From contig OX621163.1 in NCBI GenBank assembly GCA_951640195.1, positions 2,418,001 through 2,482,000 of the forward strand: a stretch of DNA of 64,000 nucleotides, read 5' to 3'. Every line of letters starts with the position of its first letter. Position 1 is the stretch's first letter. Positions 1 to 11,036 of this stretch are shown here, piece by piece. Under the pieces are notes generated by a model. That model made no database searches and was not told the DNA's origin. It saw only the letters and a list, made by a program, of their open reading frames with translations. Origin of the DNA: Porpolomopsis calyptriformis (taxonomy: Eukaryota > Basidiomycota > Agaricomycetes > Agaricales > Hygrophoraceae). A program made the translations under genes and the position numbers.

Positions 1-343
1 TGCAAAAGCTGATCAAGGGCAAGACTGCAACAGATGAAGAGGTGGGTTATTGTACACGAAGAATGAAGATGGACGCTAATGCACGCGCTGGCTGCAGGGC
101 TTGCGACAGCTTGGGGTTGTGATGGACGAGATCTACGAAGCAAGGGATGGATTAAAGACAGGGGGACTAGAAGTGAGTACTGATTGGATGGAAGTCAAAC
201 GAATGCTGATAAACGAGTTGAAATAGAGTGCGAGAATTCGAGAGAGCGTTGAACAATTGTCACAATTGGATGAGATACCATTTGAAGATGAGCAAGGACT
301 ACAAGCTCGAGCACTTGTCCTTATTCAATTCTGGAATTCATAG
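1..343 (+). CDS. 3' end of a gene, TFIIS-N/LEDGF-like helical bundle (partial)
   Basis: Three exons can be joined in frame: 1-41, 98-172 and 227-343 (TAG stop). Both introns are GT-AG, 56 and 54 nt, and the first carries a GCTAAT branch-like site. The 77 visible residues start inside the protein and end in ARALVLIQFWNS. The spacing of hydrophobics, the ARIRESVEQL segment, the LDEIP turn and the closing 'RA-LV--W' resemble the C-terminal helical bundle of fungal PWWP/TFIIS-N-type chromatin proteins. That assignment is an inference from pattern; the N-terminus lies outside the window. The exon structure is much better supported than the family. Confidence 0.5.
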
Positions 344-463
344 TAATAGTAATAGTCACGTGTTTATTTAAAATATGATCACGTGCTTTTGTGACCATTT
401 TGTGACAATAAACTAATAAAATATTTCTCATCACCCAACTTCTGTGCCCGAAATCTCGAAAAA

Positions 464-1907
464 ATGCTTGCCCTCGTCCATCCAACCCAACCAACCCCTT
501 CCTCCTCCTCCTCCTCCTCCCGTTCGTCCTCCTCAAGACTTTCCCAACGAAGACATTCCACATTTTCATCATCATCATCATCTACTTCTTTCTCGCGCAA
601 CTCTAGACATTCCCAACCACTTTCCTACCCTCAACCTACCCCCCCTCCCCCTCCACCAGCCGCACCTACTCCTACTCCCTCCAGCATCTCAAGACCACCA
701 TCTATCCATTCCAGTCCCCCTTTTGACATCCACACATACCCCTCTCAAGAACTTCTCCGTCTCCTAGCTTCCCTCCTCACACAAATAGCCGCCACAAATG
801 ACGCTATTTCCGCCCCGGCTCCTCTCCAGCCTGATCCACCATCAGCCCGTCCACCGTCACTTACCTCCCCTTCCACTTACCACACTCCCATTTGGCGCTC
901 TCTCACTACCGCCTCTCGCACAGCCCTCTCTACCCCATCCTCCACCCTCACTTTTCATGCCCGCAACATACCTACCATATCCCTCGAAGCCTATCTCCTC
1001 CGTATCCTCAAGTATTGTCCCGCTACCAACGAGGTCTTTCTCTCCCTCCTTGTCTATTTCGATCGCATGTCCAAGATGAGCACCGACGCGACTGGCAAAG
1101 CATTCGTCATAGATTCTTACAACATCCACCGCCTAGTCATTGCCGGCGTAACCGTCGCTAGCAAATTTTTCAGTGATGTTTTCTATACAAACTCTCGCTA
1201 CGCCAAGGTGCATCCCCTTCCCTTCCCCTAAACTTCAACTGACCGCTCTCTTTCAGGTTGGCGGCCTACCCCAACCAGAATTAAACCAGCTCGAACTCCA
1301 GTTTCTACTCCTAAACGATTTTAGACTTGTCATCCCCAAGGACGAAATGCAACGCTACGCTGAGCAACTCATCCTCTTCTCCAGCTCTGCATCAGCCATA
1401 GCCGCACCACCACCACCACCCAACCTCCGATCTCCCTCTCCCGCCCGTCCATCTCGGGCAATGGGCGCCGTGGACGCATACGGTGGTCATCTACTCCCTG
1501 ACGAGCACAGTTCGTCAAGTAATAATAATAGGACTCCACACATCCTTCCGCGGTACGGCCATGCCCGTACTCTCAGCGAGTCGACAACAACGACAGAGCC
1601 TGAGACAGAGCCCGAAACCGAGGTCGAAACCGACGGCGGGGAAACGGACGATGAGCCGACGATTCGTCCCGCACACTCGAGCGCGTCGAGTATACGCGAG
1701 GATTCGGACAGTTTGTATGCATATAGATCGGGGTCCCTTGGTGTCGATGAAGAGGACACAGGAGACGAGGGCGGCGACGAAGAAGATGAGGAGGACGGAC
1801 GTGGACTGGCCCGGGGTATGGACGATGATGATACCGATGAGGATCCTAAGGGCGACCTTACTCCCGAGGGGCGACCTGCGAGTGACGAGCCAATGTCGAG
1901 CCCGTAG
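464..1907 (+). CDS. PHO80-type cyclin (Pho85-class CDK partner)
   Basis: Exons 464-1207 and 1257-1907 (49-nt intron) give 464 residues. The N-terminal 95 residues are a Ser/Pro-rich low-complexity tract. The cyclin box lies at about residues 170-290: LEAYLLRILKYCP, then VFLSLLVYFDRM, then NIHRLVIAGVTVASKFFSD, and after the intron LPQPELNQLELQFL. This order is diagnostic of the Pho80/Pcl cyclin family, whose members bind a Pho85-like kinase in phosphate, cell-cycle or morphogenesis control. The C-terminus is strongly acidic (Glu/Asp/Thr repeats around 1600-1860) and probably disordered. The ATG at 464 opens the long frame; an overlapping frame at 444 is a shadow. Which Pho80/Pcl subgroup it belongs to cannot be told. 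Confidence 0.88.
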
Positions 1908-2140
1908 GTTGCCGTATCCGACTCTTTTCTTTTTCGCTGTGGGAAACTATACCTCTGTAATGCCGACCATCTACGTCTCCATCTATTCTCGCTCTCTTAC
2001 TCACGCCGACTTGCACTCATTCCTTTTTTTTTGCAACCTGGAATGTATCTTCTATATTTATATGCCCATCCTTTGTGTTATACACAACTCTTTCTGCAAT
2101 CAGGAATTGGACCGCTTTTTTATTCCGAGCACTTGGGTGT

Positions 2141-2918
2141 CTAAATCTTTCCGACAAGTAGATTTTTGATGATCTCTCGTCCGGTCAATCTGATGGTGTG
2201 ATACAACGTAGGGATGTCGAGCGTTGACGTAAAAGTGTCCAACAGACCGAACGGCATCATCAACGGGATCCAGCCTAATAATACCGTGATCAGGATGGCC
2301 AAAGACCCCCCGGGTGATATTTATACCCACCTCTGGCATACTCCAGAGCGAAGCAGCCCTCATGCATCTTATACTGCTTCACCGTCCCCCTCGGCAAGTG
2401 ATGCACGCTCCCGGCCGGGTACCGCTCCATCACCAACTGCCCAGGCGAAAACGCCCATTGCTCCCCGACCAAGATATTAAAATAATCATCTGAGGGGTGA
2501 AGCCCTGTGTGTCCCTCGGTCCCCAGGGGTGTGCCGAAAATGATGAGGTACTCGGTGATGCTGGCATGGATGATGTACATAGCACCCATCGCGCCGCCGG
2601 CGTTGTTGAGCACCCACTCGTCCGAGTTGGCGTTCAGGGCGACCTCGGTCGGGTGGTAGGTGTGCGTGAGGTTGGCGACGATGTGTGTGATTATCCTGGA
2701 TGTGTCGTTGGGAGGGGAGGCGGCGATGGCGGCTTGCGCGAGTTCGTGCAGTGCCTTGGGGTCGAAGACGTACCATCTGGACTGTGGAAGAAGATGGCTT
2801 GGGGTGTGAGCTGGTGGGAGTACGCCGCTGAGGGTATGGACCGTACTTTGATAGTGTCAAGGTAGCTGCAAGTCGCGATGAAAGAAAGCAGCATTGCAAA
2901 GCGCGATATCCATTTCAT
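2141..2918 (-). CDS. ERG2: C-8 sterol isomerase
   Basis: Exons 2918-2847, 2781-2331 and 2274-2141 encode 218 residues, the usual size of fungal ERG2. The enzyme moves the C8-C9 double bond of fecosterol to C7-C8 in ergosterol synthesis, in the ER membrane. The first exon carries one hydrophobic membrane segment (about residues 4-20). The core contains SRWYVFDPKALHELA, NANSDEWVLNNAGGAMGAMY, the GTEGHTG motif, and PAGSVHHLPRGTVKQYKM followed by MHEGCFALEYARGWIP, all hallmarks of the ERG2/sigma-1 receptor family. The last intron (2330-2275) splits the codon for the Gly in YARGW and restores it exactly. The start codon lies 182 bp from that of the divergent glucosidase II beta gene. In-frame Met codons upstream (to 3053) would add an untypical leader. 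Confidence 0.95.
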
Positions 2919-3100
2919 GAGACACGGCTGAGGCCTCATTTTTTCTGGAGCAGAGGAAATACCACTAGGCTTGGACATCGCGTCTGGTATAAACGACCAA
3001 GAACGGCGTCGAGCTCGCAAAGGTGGCAAAGGAGTGATGAGGATGGGATTCAAAAATAAAAAATATCAAAAGTCAAAGTCAGTCACAACTCGGTCACCTC
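2919..3100. promoter_or_regulatory. Shared promoter region of ERG2 and glucosidase II beta
   Basis: These 182 bp separate the two divergent start codons, so both promoters must lie here or overlap the 5' ends. It holds A-rich stretches near 3050-3066. No specific factor site is claimed. Confidence 0.5.
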
Positions 3101-5250
3101 ATGATACGTAGCCGTTGGTGCATTTTCGCGCTTTTACCTCTTGCTGTCCTTGCCGGCCGCGAAAAAACGCTTGGAGTAGCACCAGACCTCGTCACACGAT
3201 ACACGCCATTGAGCTCCGGAACCTGGAAGTGTTTGGATGGCTCCAAGGAAATTTCATGGGAATCAGTAAACGATGATTATTGCGACTGCGCTGACGGAAG
3301 CGACGAGCCAGGTTAGCCAGCGGTGAAACTGTCTTTCTTTCTGCTAAACAGTGTCCCTCCTTGAAAGGCACAAGCGCTTGCGCGAATAACACTTTTTATT
3401 GTCGGAATGAGGGTCATGTGGGTGCCAGCATTCCTAGCTCAAGAGTGAATGATGGACTTTGTGGTGTGTGCGGTTCCGTACGACACTCTTTTTCTGTTTA
3501 CCCTATCTGACCGGCGACTGGTAGAACCCGAGTGTTGCGATGGCTCGGACGAACGTCCCGGCTTATGCGGTAATCGCTGTAAGCAGATTGGGGAGACATA
3601 CAGGAAAGCGCGTGAGGAAGAGCGTAAAATCAGAAAAACCGTACGTCTGCTCTGATTCGCGTTCGGTGCCTTCTCAAACAATTGTTCGCAGGGATCTAAG
3701 ATACGCTCGACGTACATTGCGTTTGCTCATAAGGAGAAGAAACGCCTAGAAGAACTTGTTAGCGGGCTAACGCAGGAAATAGCACTCAGAGAAAAGGAAG
3801 TTGCCCGGCTGAAAGGTATTTATTTTCAGCAATGCGCTACAATCGGCCTCACAACCGTCCAAGATGTCGCGGAAAGAGCTGAGTCAATATCAGCCGCCGC
3901 GTTGCAATATAAACAGGAATCTCGTAAGTCGGGGCATGTTCACATATGGTCGACAGGATGACAACCTTTCTCAGCTCTGTACAAATCCTTAATCACGCAT
4001 TCCCTTGCATTGAAATCTCTACAGAGGGAACACAAAAAGCATCTGGAGCGGGAAAAGGCTCTTGGGGACATCCTCGATGCTCTAAGGTCGGGTTACAACC
4101 CAAACTATCAGGACATGGCCGTACTCGAAGCTGTCCGCGGGTGGGAGTTCCATGCTGGACTCACTAAACCTGAGGAGAAGGAGGAAGGCACTGACAACGG
4201 TACTGCCGCCGAGGTCGCTGAATCGGAGCTCGAGGAGGGAATGTGGGATGCTGAACAGCTCGACAAAGATCTCGACAAATTGCTCAAATCAGACTACGTT
4301 TCGTTACTTCTCGAACATGAAGAACACATACGATCCCCCGCCACGAATTCGCTTCGTAAATACTCGCCACTTTCCTTTCTGAATTGATTGGTTGACTCCC
4401 CCGATCGATAGTCACTAACCTGTCGGCTTATATGCCAGATTTTCTGATCCCATGGTACCAGGATGTGAAAAGTACTGTGCTCTCGTGGATGCAAACCCTG
4501 GACATTGTGCGCAATGTCGTCGACCATGCAGCAGGTTCGTACACGCAAATACTTGATTTTTGGAACCTTTTTCAGAAAGAAGAAAAAAGATTCAACCCGG
4601 GCACGACAGGCCTTTAACGACGGTGAACGTAGCCTGAAAATCGCTCGAGAGGAGAAGGAGACGGCTGAGGAAGATCTCAAGGACCTTTTCAGCGTCCATG
4701 GCTTCGGTGCCGAGGGCGAGTGGAAGAAACTCGATGGAATGTGCTTAGAGTTAGATACCGGAGAGTAAGTACATAGAGCGAGCGTTTCCCTCACAACGTC
4801 TTACCATCAATTCTGCAGATACATTTACGAAGCTTGTCTGTTTGATGAAGTTCGACAAAAGCCAAAGAAGGGTGGCACCACCTTCAGTCTTGGGTACGCT
4901 AACCGAACATGGATCCTCTGAAATGTGGACTCTAAACTCACTTTTCGAAGTAAATTTCACTCATGGAACCTCGCCGCCCCAGCTGGTTCACCCGAGTTCT
5001 ACATCAAGCAGGTGTACAACCAGGGTGCAAGATGCTGGAACGGGCCTCAACGCAGTGTTACTGTAAGTGCGATGTCCTGAGCCGAAACAACTGGGAATGA
5101 TTTCATACGGTTCAGATTGTGTTGACGTGCGCAACACAAAATGCTCTTCTCACCGCGGTAGAGATGGAAAAGTGCGAGTATCAGATAACAGGGACGAGTC
5201 CTGCACTATGTCTACCTCTGGATGCGGAAACGAGCAGGGATGAGCTGTGA
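3101..5250 (+). CDS. GTB1: Glucosidase II beta subunit (PRKCSH family)
   Basis: Eleven exons (3101-3311, 3368-3463, 3525-3640, 3692-3815, 3864-3923, 3975-4355, 4412-4538, 4576-4764, 4819-4893, 4951-5062, 5116-5250) give 541 residues. A signal peptide covers about residues 1-18. Two LDL-receptor-class-A-like Cys/Asp modules follow ([13 protein letters not shown] and [11 protein letters not shown]), then a long coiled coil, an acidic stretch, and a C-terminal MRH domain ([30 protein letters not shown]). The protein holds the catalytic alpha subunit in the ER and helps trim glucose from N-glycans. The last four residues are RDEL, an ER-retrieval variant of KDEL/HDEL. The intron 4539-4575 is only 37 nt; no other junction there keeps frame. 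Confidence 0.93.
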
Positions 5251-5355
5251 TACTCGTATTGGAGGACAGCTTTAAGTCATGTGATCTTATTTGTTTTTTC
5301 ATCGATCCCGCCACAATCGAGTTCTTTGTTCCTCCCTTTCACCAATATATCGAGG

Positions 5356-6605
5356 ATGGATAACTCTCCGTTCATGGAAGACTGTCCAGAGGTCACCGTT
5401 CTCCCGTATGATGACACGGTGGCCTACGAAGAACAATTACCACGTCCCAGCGATTCGAACCTCACCCCACTTGCTGGTCGGATAGGAACCACCAAAGTTT
5501 ATTTGCTCTCTGAGTCATCAGTAGCCAGGGTGGGCAAGGTGCGCCGGTAGCATGTCATTGGAGGTGTGCGATGAAAGGACCTAATGTGAGAGTTATATAC
5601 TGTGACACGTTTTCAACACGGTAAGCGCAAACACGAAGATGAGGAGGTCAATTCTGCCGAAGAAGATGTTGACATGGATGAAGGTGTGTGTAAGGATGTT
5701 CTAGATATATCTCTGTGTTTTCTCAATTTCAGGTCTTTCCAGATACTTCTTGCCGAAATAATGCGTTATTGCTCCACGGACAACCGATATCACATCTGCC
5801 CACCGCCCGTCTGTTCGCCTACGCCGCGCACTTTGACATACACCCAATGGGCATCGAATGGATCGACGACGTGACTGCGGTTTTCGTTTTCAGTTCCAAG
5901 TCTGCGGCGCGCACGGCGTGGGAGGAGTTACGCAAGTCCGCCTCGGAGGATGCAGACGGCGAGGGATTCGTGACGGCTAGGGGGATACCGATCACATGTT
6001 GGCCTCCCGAGGAACGCATCAACAAAAGTTTGGGCAAGGGGGAAGGGTTGAAGGGAAGTATCAGAATGCGGTGGGCGAAGGTTGATGACGTCAAGAAGCG
6101 GGGGGCAAAAAAGGAGAGTCAATTTTACAGAAAGCACGGGATGACTGCCGGGAAGGAGGTGTATCCTGAGAGAGGGGATGGGCCGACGAAGAGAAGGAGA
6201 GTGGGTAGTGAAATGGATGATAGCCAGCAAAGAGCGCAGCTCGACGATGAGCTTGATGCATTTCTCGCAGAGGGTCCTGCCGACGAGGCCCCGATCGAAC
6301 CACCCTCGCCGCCTTCCAAGATGCGCTCTGATTATATTGGGAGAGATGGGAGGACGTTGCTGGAGCGCACATCTCCGCTGCGCTTTCACCCGGCTCCGCC
6401 GCCATCGCGGGTCGTGTTGCCGATGCCTCGCCGTAGGAATGAAAAATTCCGTTCGGATAGCAACGGAACAGGGGAACGATATCCGGCTGGTGACGAGTTT
6501 GAAGGGCGGAATGGTAGATACAACGGACGGAGGGAAAGGGTTCAAAAGAGTCAGAAAGAACTTGATGATGAACTAGATGCTTTCCTCCATGACAGGAACC
6601 AGTGA
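5356..6605 (+). CDS. NCBP3-like nuclear cap-binding subunit
   Basis: Proposed exons are 5356-5529, 5626-5685 and 5733-6605 (368 residues). The first donor could instead sit at 5539. A degenerate RRM-like domain (DUF2414 type) lies at about residues 80-150: SCRNNALLLHG, then LFAYAAHFDIHPMGIEWIDD, then VTAVFVFSSKSAARTAWEEL. This 'HIEWIDD…VF…AARA' pattern is characteristic of NCBP3, which binds capped RNA with CBP80 and links it to export and to ARS2. The C-terminal half is basic and proline-rich and carries two copies of LDDELDAFL (6240-6266 and 6561-6587), similar to the LDxxLDxY/F motif of export adaptors such as CHTOP. The next intact gene downstream is ARS2. Confidence 0.72.
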
Positions 6606-6719
6606 TTTTTTCATATCTTACCGCCATTAACTCACCCAGCTCAATCTATCGAATGTATATTGATCTATAAAAGTTGTTTATCATTGTTGTCTAAAGGCCT
6701 CGAGAGGAATTCGACGTGA
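6606..6719. other. Spacer between NCBP3-like gene and gene relic
   Basis: AT-rich 3' flank of the upstream gene. I see no start codon here that opens into the relic that follows. Confidence 0.4.
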
Positions 6720-7050
6720 TGGTGGCCGCAAGGGTTCACAGGAACAGCAGTCAAACCATTGACGCGAGAAGCCTTGGCTGCCTTCGACGCTGCCCAGAAC
6801 CGAGGTGCTAAGGTACTGCATCTCCAACAAGGTAAGTGAACGCGTTTGTGCCTCGGTCTATCGAGACTGCTACTTTCAACCCAAGAGCGCCTACTTGGTG
6901 TGAAAATATACGCCCATCCAAAAGCCTCATTTATCGAGGGCTGGGCGGAGTTCAGGGACAAGAACGCGGCGCAATCTGTTGCAGAACACGCAACCTATTA
7001 GCAGAAAGAAGGGTACGAAGTACCTGCCAAGATTCAAATGGAGTATGCTA
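6720..7050 (+). pseudogene. Relic of an unidentified protein-coding gene
   Basis: Two stretches read like coding sequence and join across a normal intron: 6720-6831, then a GT-AG intron 6832-6885, then 6886-7050. The first ends in VKPLTREALAAFDAAQNRGA then KVLHLQQ. The second reads ERLLGVKIYAHPKASFIEGW then AEFRDKNAAQSVAEHATY. An in-frame TAG sits at 6999-7001, yet the frame carries on past it with QKEGYEVPAKIQMEYA to a donor-like site at 7051. Upstream, a TGA at 6717 closes the frame and no ATG is available. The pattern suggests a gene broken by point stops and loss of its 5' end. I do not recognise the family. It could instead be a live gene with exons I misplaced. Confidence 0.4.
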
Positions 7051-7542
7051 GTTAGTGAGTCATTCACTTGCAAAAGGGTATCATCTAACGTTCTGATCAG
7101 CACACGAGGCGATCCACATCCCTCGATTGCCTGTTCTCAAATGTGGCTGGACAGAAAAGACCAGCGCAAGATGGCGCTGACCGCCCCGACGGAAGGAAGA
7201 AGACTAACACACGGACACCACACGACGACGGCTCTCGTCTCGAGCTGTCGAGCTGGTTTTTAGTAAAATATTCGAATAAAATTTGGTGTGGCGCACGGAC
7301 CCTTGTCGGAGTTTAAATTATTGCTTATGTTAAGCTGAAATGTTTTCGGTCGCCCCATCGCGAACACATTGACTGTCGAGGAAAAGTTGAGCTCACTGTC
7401 GCAGCCAACGTCCACACATTCATACTTGTGCCGCGATCCCAAGAGGTCTGTGCTTCCATCATGCTCGACCTCTCTCAGTTGCAGGCTCTGATCAGCCGTC
7501 TTGTATCGTCCTCTCTTTCTCTCTCAGTTTGCTCTTCTAAAG
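7051..7542. other. Intergenic region before ARS2
   Basis: About 490 bp with only short, low-quality frames. It holds the decayed 3' flank of the relic and the ARS2 promoter and 5' leader; CT-rich tracts at 7500-7530 are typical of fungal promoters. Nothing else is recognised. Confidence 0.4.
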
Positions 7543-10500
7543 ATGACTTCCTGGTCTGCTTCCGCGTACCCTCCTTCGCGTCGCTCTCGTTCTCGTTCCC
7601 CACCTCGTGGCTCTTATCCTCCAAGAGCCCACCCTGGCTCTTCTTATCCCCAAGACCCTTATCGTGCCGATTGGGATGCTTATGACAGGGACAGAGCGTG
7701 GTCAAATTATGAAAGAGAGAGAGCCACATATGAGTACACCCGTAGAGGTAGAAGTCGTAGCCCACCTCCACCAGACGAAAGTAGGTCTATTGTCTCTTTC
7801 TTTATCTCTTTGTTCAAACCTTCCTCCTCATTAGACCGAAAGCGTCGTCGCTCCCTGTCGCCGTATGAGAGGGACAGATATGATCCACGACCTCGATACA
7901 ATGACGATTATGGTCAGTCACCAGCACATTCTTTTGTATATTTATTGAACTGACGCACCCCGTCCCAGACGCTCATCCTCGTGCTTATGGCTATTCGCCA
8001 CCGCGTCGTGCCCAGTACCCGGCCCCTTTTCCTGCCTCCAGACGCGCGCCACCGGATCCACACACCTTCGAATATCCGGCAACCTTGAAGCAATACGCGG
8101 AATGGTTTCGCTATTACTGTCCACAACAAGCAATGGAAGAAGACAACGCGGATAAAGCGGCCGAGCAGGAGGCTAGCGACGGCTCAAAACCCCGCAATGG
8201 TATCAAATCCAGGTGGGAAAAATATAAGAAAGAGTTTGCAGCCAACCAGGTTAGCACCGTCTCAGATCAGGTCATTTCTGCTTTCAATCTGTATTATTAT
8301 CCAAACCGTCCAATGACTGCAGTTCCCGCTGAAATTTTCTTAAAACTGTACTGTAGCTGCAAACCATGTTTGATCACCACCGAAAGTCTCCGTGGTTCGC
8401 CGAAAAATATAACCCGTCCCAAGAATTTCAGAATCTGCGTTGGAGGGTGAGAAAAGAGGGTTGGAAAGGCCGGATGATTTCTTTTCTGCACGATCTGGAC
8501 AGAGGCAAGTTCGATCCTAATTTCGCGGAGCCTGAAACGGAGCCCGTGTCGGCCTCGAAAGAGAATGCAACCAACGGAGATTATCAACCGGATGCCAATG
8601 GCACGGCGGCTCCCATAGAAGAGAGCAAGCCACTAGGCGGTGAAGATGAGATGCAATTTCCCATGGATACGGAAGAAGATGGGGGCGATCAAGAAGCCAA
8701 CAGAGCCGATCCCAGTGGTAAATCCTCTACTGATCAAAAACGCATCAGTCGTGGAGAGGAGATCTCGGTTATGCCTGAAGGTAATCAGGTGATGATTCGT
8801 ACAATCCCCCCCGACATTGGACGCGTCAAGCTTGAGGAGGTATGTAATCTTACGTTTCCCTAGTTAGGTGATTCTGATGGCTCTTAGGCTTGCGGAAAGG
8901 TTCCTGGTTTTCTGTATCTAGCACTCGGTGACCCTTTGCAAAAGCGGAACTACTATCGGGCTGGCTGGCTAAGGTTCCAGGACGACGCGGACATGTCTGT
9001 GGTCATGACCGAATTATCCGAAAAGAAGGTTAGTTTTCCCGTTGTGGCCTTAGTGTTTCCCAGCATTAATCGTCCACTATTAGATTGAGGGATTCAAATT
9101 GCATGTCACGCATAATGTTCGACCTTTCACTTCGCGAATTCGCTACACACCGGAGGTTGCGAGCAAACCCGAGAGAATGGTGAAAGATTTGGCGAACGTT
9201 AAAAAGCTTGCGGCAATTTTAGAAGAGGAGGCGGCTTTGGTGCGGAATTTGCCAACGAAGAATATTGCGTTGGAGGAGGGCAAAGATGCAAAGGACGGGG
9301 ATGATTTTGATGCATCTATGACCGACCTGGCCGACGACCCAGGACTCAAGGAGAGGGGCAGCGATGCATTAGACCGGAGAGTTGAAAAAATCATGTCCGA
9401 GCTTTGTGATCAAGGTCTCGTGGACGTCCACGATGCAAAGGGCTATGAAACCAAGAAAGTCAGTCACATATTCATCCTTGTCATTATCTTCAATGCATTC
9501 AAATTGCTCGTCTTAGATTACGGTTACACTGGATATGTACCTGGCTTACATTCGTGCTGCATTTCACACATGCTACTACTGCTCCATTGTATCAGATCAT
9601 GTTGAAGAATTGCAGCGTAAGTGTATCAAGCACGCGAGAAAGCCTTTATCAAAGGCGTCGCTCGACGAGGTGAAAGTAGCCGAAGCCGAGAAGATTGAGA
9701 AAGCAAACGAGGGTGACAAAGAGACGGAACCGGAGAAGGACCATCCGGCAAAGGAAAAATCGAGCGAGAACAAAGACTGGAGGCGAAATGGTGCGTGTAT
9801 TATCTCCATATTCGGGATGTTGCGTGACCTATTGATAAACTATGTTAAGACGATCGGTGGTTAGAATGGCTCGATTCGAAAATCGCCCTCTTAATCAACA
9901 AGGACGGAGTCGATCCGCGTGACTATGGCGGCAAAAGCTATGACGAGTGCGTACACGAACGATGCATTCCCAATCCCATTGACGTTTCATTTCCAGCGAG
10001 TTGGCGAAGGCTGTTGAGCACCACATTAAGCAAGAAGATGAAGGCAAGTTCAGGTGCAAAACTTGTCAAAAACTCTTTAAAGCCACAAGCTTTGTCGAGA
10101 AACATATCGCCAATAAACATCCTGAACTGGTCAGCTTTCTTGAGGAGGTAGGATTTGCTCTCCGCGCACACAAACCTCAGCTAACCATCTGACACGTAGA
10201 TCCCATATTTCAACAACTTTGCACTTGATCCTCATCGTATACAACCTTTTTCTCATCCCCCTCCGATTGTGGGCAACAGTCAGCCTCCACCCCCGCAAGC
10301 TTATGGGATTCAAGGCCCACCAGCTTACCATCCGTCCAATGAATTTGGCAGGCCTCATTACGGCTCTTATGCGCCAAGCTATGCTCCTCCCTATGCCAAT
10401 GGGGGTTACTGGGATCATCACGGATATCAATACGGGTTACCACCATATCCGGCTCCGCCTTCTCTACCTCCAAGAAGGGATGAAGCTATCACTGCAAGAC

Positions 10501-10778
10501 GACTGAGCGATCGTATAAGCGGATATGCGCATGGGTTCGATCAGATCCCAGAACCCTCGACGATACCCGCGGCTGCCGGACTCCCTCCCAAGCCTATGGC
10601 CTCCCTAGAACCTGGCCCTGGCATCAGGAGAGGCGGACGTGGCGGAGGGATGAGTGGTGGTCTGCCTCCTCCCCCTCCTCCTGATGCGAAGGAGGACCCT
10701 CGGGCGGCGGCTGGGAAGAAGGTAAGCTACCATGATATGGACTTGGTGGCTGAAGGGGATGTTGAGTTGAACTACTGA
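7543..10778 (+). CDS. ARS2: ARS2/SERRATE zinc-finger protein
   Basis: Ten exons (7543-7780, 7835-7912, 7969-8249, 8357-8839, 8888-9028, 9084-9458, 9517-9790, 9865-9946, 9997-10147, 10200-10778) give 893 residues. The order is that of ARS2: an Arg/Ser-rich N-terminus; a SERRATE/ARS2 N-terminal helical domain (TLKQYAEWFRYYC, then SPWFAEKYNP, then FLHDLDRGKFDP); an RRM-like and helical core (LDMYLAYIRAAFHTCYYC); and one C2H2 finger (Cys671, Cys674, His687, His692) in KFRCKTCQKLFKATSFVEKH. A Pro/Gly-rich tail ends in KVSYHDMDLVAEGDVELNY, matching the short acidic tail by which ARS2 binds the cap-binding complex. The protein sorts capped transcripts between processing, export and decay. The ATG at 7543 is the first in frame. 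Confidence 0.93.
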
Positions 10779-11036
10779 GCATTCTGATACTTGTTCTTGA
10801 TTTGCGAAATGTATCTGCGCAATGGCTAGTTCTGTCCTTCCTCTCACTAGTTCCCTCAACCCCAGCTTTCATTGATAATAATATATTTCATACTGTATCT
10901 TCAGACTGGGCCCTAACCCATATCAGGAAATCGGCCTGTGCGCTGATCACGTGCAAAGCCAGGTACTTCTTACAAATCACTAAAGCATTCGTCTTCCTCT
11001 GGCTGCAACGTTCGACAGGGGGCGACCTACCCCAGA

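Noticed and set aside
2486..2899. Minus-strand frame overlapping ERG2 in another phase
   Set aside because: It has no family motifs, and ERG2 motifs occupy the neighbouring frame with proper splicing.
6665..6961. Minus-strand frame over the gene relic
   Set aside because: The + strand reading has a clean intron and better protein character; the minus frame is its shadow.
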